Program-made: the position numbers and the translations under genes
The notes under the pieces: generated by a model
Seen by the model: the letters and a program-made list of their open reading frames with translations, nothing else
Databases searched by the model: none
Told to the model about the DNA's origin: nothing
From: Chitinophagaceae bacterium
Lineage (GTDB): Bacteria; Bacteroidota; Bacteroidia; Chitinophagales; Chitinophagaceae
NCBI GenBank assembly: GCA_947455605.1
Contig: CANGOX010000013.1
Location: 1 to 54,879, forward strand
DNA: 54,879 nt
Direction: 5' to 3'
Part shown: positions 51,062 to 54,879 of the stretch, in pieces
Position numbering within the stretch: position 1 is the first letter of the stretch
Layout of the letters: each line of letters starts with the position of its first letter

Positions 51062-51279
51062 GGTTGATATGAAACTCTTTTGCGGCTCCTGCCAAAAATC
51101 GGATTCAGGTCAGAAAACCCGGTTTTAAAACGATTTTCATTACGAAACTGCTTGCCATGCTTTTCAGACGTGAATACACATACGTTGTGAATGCTGCCCA
51201 ACCCCGCAGCCTTAGTTTATCTCTTTTACCCCCTAATAATACAGAGCTTTTTATCAATGATTGCCTAAATCGATTGCGT

Positions 51280-54200
51280 ATGCTTATGAAAAAAACGAAC
51301 CTATGCCTGTTCCTGCTGGCCGGGTTTTTAATGCTGGCCGGGCAACTTACGGCACAGGACAAGAAATTTGAAGTGAAAGGTAAGGTTACTGCTACCGATA
51401 ACCAGCCACTGGAAGGTGTGAATGTGACCGTTCGTGGCGGACAGGCCGGAACAGCTACCGACAAAAATGGTCAATACCGTATATTGGTTGAGAGTGGCAA
51501 AGTTACCCTTGGCTTCTCCTATGTGGGTTATACCAGCCGCCAGGAAGCAGTAAACGACAGGAATACCATCAATATCACTTTATCTGCCGAAGTAAAAGAA
51601 GCGGAAGAAGTGGTGGTGATCGGTTACCAGACCATCCGCAGAAAAAACCTGCTGGCATCCGTTTCCAGCGTTAGCGCAAAAGACCTGAAAGATATTCCGG
51701 TTAACTCTGCTGCAGAGGCCCTGAATGGCCGTTTGGCGGGTGTTACCGCAACTACAGCAGAAGGTTCTCCTGATGCGGAAGTAAGGGTTAGGATCCGTGG
51801 TGGTATGTCTATCACAGGTGATAACTCTCCTTTATATATCGTAGATGGGGTGCAGGTTGAAAATGGCCTTTCTGCTATTTCACCTCAGAATATCCAGACC
51901 ATCGATGTACTGAAAGATGCTGCAGCTACCGCCATTTATGGTGCAAGAGGTGCGAATGGTGTAATTGTGATCACTACCAAAAGTGGTAAACCGGGCCGAT
52001 TAACCCTTAGCTACAATGGATTTGTAGGCATCAAAAAACTGGCCAATAAATTAGATGTATTGTCTCCTTACGATTATGTGCTCTATCAATCAGAAAGATC
52101 AAGAGGCAGCAGTACGGACAGTACCACTTTCACCAAAAATTTTGGAACTACCTGGGATACTTTATCTAACTATAAGAACGTAAAAAGCGTTGACTGGCAG
52201 GATGAAGTACTTGGCAGAACCGGTATCACCCAAACGCATAATGTGTCTGCATTAGGTGGTAACAATAAGATCACTTACAATTTTGGGTATACCTATAATG
52301 ATGATAAAGCGATCGTGCTCAATTCTAGTTACAAAAGGCATTTACTTAACCTGAAAAGTGATTATAAGATTACAAATAAGATCAAACTCTCTGTTTCTAC
52401 CCGTTACACGCATACTGATGTGTACGGATCAGGAACTTCTTCTGATCAGGGTTCGGCTTATAACCGTTTGCGTAATGCAGTTAAGTATAGGCCATTCCTT
52501 TCAAACAATCAGTTAATAGAAGATGCTGATCCATTGGCGGATCCTAATGTTGGTAATGGTTTGAATCTGGTTAACCCGATCTCACTGGCTAATGCAGAAT
52601 ACAGAAAGAAATCAACGGATGTATTTAATGCAACTGCTGCCCTTTCTTACAATATTACCCGTAACCTGAGTTTTAAATCAACTTTCGGGTATGATCATAA
52701 TAATCTGGTTGACCGTCAGTTCAGTGATTCCATCACTCCTTACGCTGTTATACAGGGTTCAAGAAAACCAATTGTTCAATTGGATACCGTTACCAGGAAC
52801 ACGATCACCAATTCAAACGTGTTAACCTATTCTATCAGTAAATGGAAAGGCAAACATGATTTTGATTTCCTGGTGGGTGAAGAGACCTATGACCTGAAAA
52901 CAGAAAGTCATACACAGCTGATCAAATTATACCCAACATTTACTGCGCCAACTGATGCGTTTGCAAAAACCGGGCTGGGCACTTCTTTTACAGGTTATCC
53001 TAAACTGGGTAAATCAAGATATACCAGCCTGTCGTTCTTTGGAAGGGTGAACTATACGTTTGATAACAGATATTACCTGTCATTCAATGTACGTTCTGAT
53101 GGTGCTTCTAAATTTGCTCCCGGCAAACAATGGGGTTATTTTCCTTCAGGATCTTTTGCCTGGAGAGTGAAGAATGAGAAATTCATGAAGAATGTAGATT
53201 TCATCAGTGACCTTAAATTCAGGGCAGGTTTTGGTACAGTGGGTAATAACCGTATCAATGATTACCTGTTCTTAACCACCTTCCGTAATGATGGTACTTA
53301 CTATTATGGTATCAATAACCAGGCAGTTACCGCTTATTATTCTTCAGGTCTGGTGAATGAATCTTTACAGTGGGAGTCTACTGTGAACAGAAACTTTGGT
53401 ATGGATCTGAGTCTGCTGCACGACAGGTTAAGCCTGAGTGTGGATTATTATAATAACAGCTCCAAAAATCTATTGCTGAATGTTCCTATCGCATCAACTT
53501 ATGGTTATTCTACACAGCTACAGAACATTGGTAAAACATCCAACAGAGGTGTGGAAATACAATTGAATGCAACGCCGGTTCGAAAAGCAGATTTCAGTTG
53601 GAACAGTAATTTCAATATTTCATTCAATAAGAACAAAGTGGATCAGTTAGGACAGAATCAAACCCTGTTCTATCCTGCGGCCAGCTGGGGTGTTTCCGGT
53701 CAGCCAACTGACTATATCATCCGCATCGGAGATCCGGTAGGTTCCATGTGGGGTTTGGTAAGTGATGGTTTCTATAAAGTATCTGATTTTGATTATAATG
53801 CAGCTACCAGCGTTTATACTTTAAAAGCAGGTGTTGTATCTGATGCAGGTATTATCGGAACGGTTCAGCCGGGTGCTCCTAAATATAAAGACCTGAATGG
53901 TGATGGCGTAGTGGATCTGGATAAAGACAGACAGATCATCGGTAACCCAACTCCAAAATTCACCGGTGGATGGAACAACCAGTTTACGTATAAGAACTGG
54001 GATATGAGTGTATTCTTCAACTTCTCATATGGCAATGATATTTACAATGCCAATAAGATCGAGTTCACCAATGGATATACAGCTAACTCTAATATGTTAG
54101 GCATTATGGCCAATCGTTGGAAAGTGGTAACAGCCACCGGCCAGACAGCACAGTGGGTAAATTCAACAGGTCAGGTGGTAGGTATTGCACCAGATCAACT

Positions 54201-54528
54201 TACAACATTGAATGCCAATGCAACTATCTGGGCTCCGGTAAAAGGTGCCGGTGCTTTCTATCCAAGCTCATGGGCCATTGAAGATGGATCATTCCTGCGT
54301 TTGAATAATATTACATTAGGCTACAGTGTACCGGTTAAAAAACTGGCAAAAGCAAAGATCAGCAAGTTGCGTTTTTATTTTACTGCCAACAATATTGCTG
54401 TGCTGACAGGTTATTCAGGATACGATCCGGAAGTGAGTGTACGTAACAGTCCGCTTACCCCAGGATTGGATTATTCAGCTTATCCAAAAAGCCGTAGCTA
54501 TATTTTCGGTATCAATGCAACCTTCTAA
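51280..54528 (+). CDS. SusC/RagA family TonB-linked outer-membrane protein (sucrose locus)
   Basis: The start is set at the ATG at 51280 (or 51286, M-K-K-T-N-L-C-L-F-L-L); the frame is open from 51157 but the 41 extra residues precede a normal signal peptide (cleavage near Q-L-T-A-Q). The protein has about 1082 residues. A carboxypeptidase-D regulatory-like domain (F-E-V-K-G-K-V-T) comes first, then the plug with E-V-V-V-I-G-Y-Q-T and L-Y-I-V-D-G-V-Q-V, and I-Y-G-A-R-G-A-N-G-V-I-V-I-T-T at the plug end. The barrel ends S-Y-I-F-G-I-N-A-T-F. It probably imports the sugar handled by the divergent operon, with the SusD encoded 21 bp downstream. Confidence 0.96.
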   Translation: MLMKKTNLCLFLLAGFLMLAGQLTAQDKKFEVKGKVTATDNQPLEGVNVTVRGGQAGTATDKNGQYRILVESGKVTLGFSYVGYTSRQEAVNDRNTINITLSAEVKEAEEVVVIGYQTIRRKNLLASVSSVSAKDLKDIPVNSAAEALNGRLAGVTATTAEGSPDAEVRVRIRGGMSITGDNSPLYIVDGVQVENGLSAISPQNIQTIDVLKDAAATAIYGARGANGVIVITTKSGKPGRLTLSYNGFVGIKKLANKLDVLSPYDYVLYQSERSRGSSTDSTTFTKNFGTTWDTLSNYKNVKSVDWQDEVLGRTGITQTHNVSALGGNNKITYNFGYTYNDDKAIVLNSSYKRHLLNLKSDYKITNKIKLSVSTRYTHTDVYGSGTSSDQGSAYNRLRNAVKYRPFLSNNQLIEDADPLADPNVGNGLNLVNPISLANAEYRKKSTDVFNATAALSYNITRNLSFKSTFGYDHNNLVDRQFSDSITPYAVIQGSRKPIVQLDTVTRNTITNSNVLTYSISKWKGKHDFDFLVGEETYDLKTESHTQLIKLYPTFTAPTDAFAKTGLGTSFTGYPKLGKSRYTSLSFFGRVNYTFDNRYYLSFNVRSDGASKFAPGKQWGYFPSGSFAWRVKNEKFMKNVDFISDLKFRAGFGTVGNNRINDYLFLTTFRNDGTYYYGINNQAVTAYYSSGLVNESLQWESTVNRNFGMDLSLLHDRLSLSVDYYNNSSKNLLLNVPIASTYGYSTQLQNIGKTSNRGVEIQLNATPVRKADFSWNSNFNISFNKNKVDQLGQNQTLFYPAASWGVSGQPTDYIIRIGDPVGSMWGLVSDGFYKVSDFDYNAATSVYTLKAGVVSDAGIIGTVQPGAPKYKDLNGDGVVDLDKDRQIIGNPTPKFTGGWNNQFTYKNWDMSVFFNFSYGNDIYNANKIEFTNGYTANSNMLGIMANRWKVVTATGQTAQWVNSTGQVVGIAPDQLTTLNANATIWAPVKGAGAFYPSSWAIEDGSFLRLNNITLGYSVPVKKLAKAKISKLRFYFTANNIAVLTGYSGYDPEVSVRNSPLTPGLDYSAYPKSRSYIFGINATF

Positions 54529-54549
54529 TCAAACAAAAAAATCTTCGAT

Positions 54550-54879
54550 ATGAATACCAAACATTTTTATAAACTGACGATCATAGCCGCCGTAAGTGTG
54601 GTGTTGTTCTTTGCCAGTTGCAAAAAGTTTCTGGATCAGCAACCTATCACAGATGTAAGTGCCGAAGTGGCTTTTAGAGATGTGCCCAGTGCTTATAAAG
54701 CATTAGCCGGAGCATACAGCCGCTTGGTGGGAGATGCCGGATTCGGTATCCGTCTCAGCCTGTACTATACAGTAGACAATGATGAGATGCAGGGCCCAAC
54801 CGGTGCAGCCGATAACGACCGCCGTGATATTGCACGTTTTGCAGCCACACCGGGTAATGCACAATTGACCAATCCATTC
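54550..54879 (+). CDS. SusD-like lipoprotein (3'-truncated by window end)
   Basis: The frame opens with an ATG at 54550 and stays open for 110 codons to the window edge. The lipoprotein signal ends in F-F-A-S-C, followed by K-K-F-L-D-Q-Q-P, the typical SusD start motif. The remainder (V-A-F-R-D-V-P-S-A-Y-K-A-L-A-G-A-Y-S-R-L) fits the first SusD TPR helix. It pairs with SusC 21 bp upstream. Confidence 0.92.
   Translation, partial: MNTKHFYKLTIIAAVSVVLFFASCKKFLDQQPITDVSAEVAFRDVPSAYKALAGAYSRLVGDAGFGIRLSLYYTVDNDEMQGPTGAADNDRRDIARFAATPGNAQLTNPF

Larger units (their letters stand above)
50896..51279. other. Divergent regulatory gap between MFS transporter and susC
   Basis: This 384-bp gap contains the palindrome GGTAACGTTACC (50985-50996) and a promoter for SusC (51033-51061). 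A ~215-nt leader follows up to the SusC start; it contains an in-frame upstream ATG at 51157 but no conserved structure that I could recognise. Confidence 0.7.

Noticed and set aside
1..54879. Insertion sequences, prophage, tRNA or rRNA genes
   Set aside because: No transposase, integrase, capsid, tRNA cloverleaf or rRNA-like stretch was recognised on either strand.

Overview
The window looks like a chromosomal segment of an aerobic, saccharolytic Bacteroidota, most likely of the family Chitinophagaceae. The evidence is type IX secretion (T9SS) sorting domains, a PorP/SprF protein, two SusC/SusD pairs, CRTAC1-type FG-GAP/UnbV lipoproteins, moderate to low G+C, promoters of the TTTG-N17-TAnnTTTG type and few Shine-Dalgarno sequences. 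No rRNA, tRNA, insertion sequence, phage or CRISPR was seen. The family assignment is inference; the phylum is well supported.

Region 1 (1-15.3 kb) is a T9SS surface-protein locus. It holds a truncated HYR-repeat protein with a Cys/His-rich repeat block and a type A sorting tail, a 2659-residue multidomain adhesin with a type B (gliding-motility C-terminal) tail, a PorP/SprF protein, a PorE-like TPR/beta-propeller/OmpA protein and a small secreted protein. Region 2 (15.3-22.4 kb) is a mixed housekeeping stretch: an exported PLP aminotransferase-fold enzyme, an ApbE-DUF2271 flavinyltransferase with a PepSY membrane partner, Dps, a DUF1543 protein, a MetX-like secreted hydrolase and a secreted class A beta-lactamase homologue.

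Region 3 (22.4-45.1 kb) is a carbohydrate or surface-uptake cluster. A LacI regulator diverges from SusC/SusD, and a perfect 12-bp palindrome lies between them. Three paralogous ~1110-residue FG-GAP/UnbV lipoproteins follow, interrupted by an SRPBCC-like protein on the other strand. A secreted GH65 enzyme then leads into a group with a membrane-anchored unknown, a vanadium-haloperoxidase/PAP2-type lipoprotein and an outer-membrane barrel.

Region 4 (45.3 kb to the end) reads as a sucrose-type utilisation locus: a second LacI regulator, an amylosucrase-type GH13, a PfkB fructokinase, an SLC45/GPH-type MFS sugar transporter and, divergently, SusC plus a truncated SusD. A second perfect 12-bp LacI-type palindrome and a good Bacteroidota promoter lie in the divergent gap. 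The suggested flow is uptake by SusCD, import by the MFS protein, cleavage by GH13 and phosphorylation of fructose by PfkB.

The most unusual feature not explained by genes is a set of six intergenic elements. Each is built from a different 7-9 bp word repeated in register, usually with an inverted second array, and most abut or overlap a stop codon. One overlaps the annotated start of the amylosucrase gene, and another supplies the stop codon of the MFS gene.
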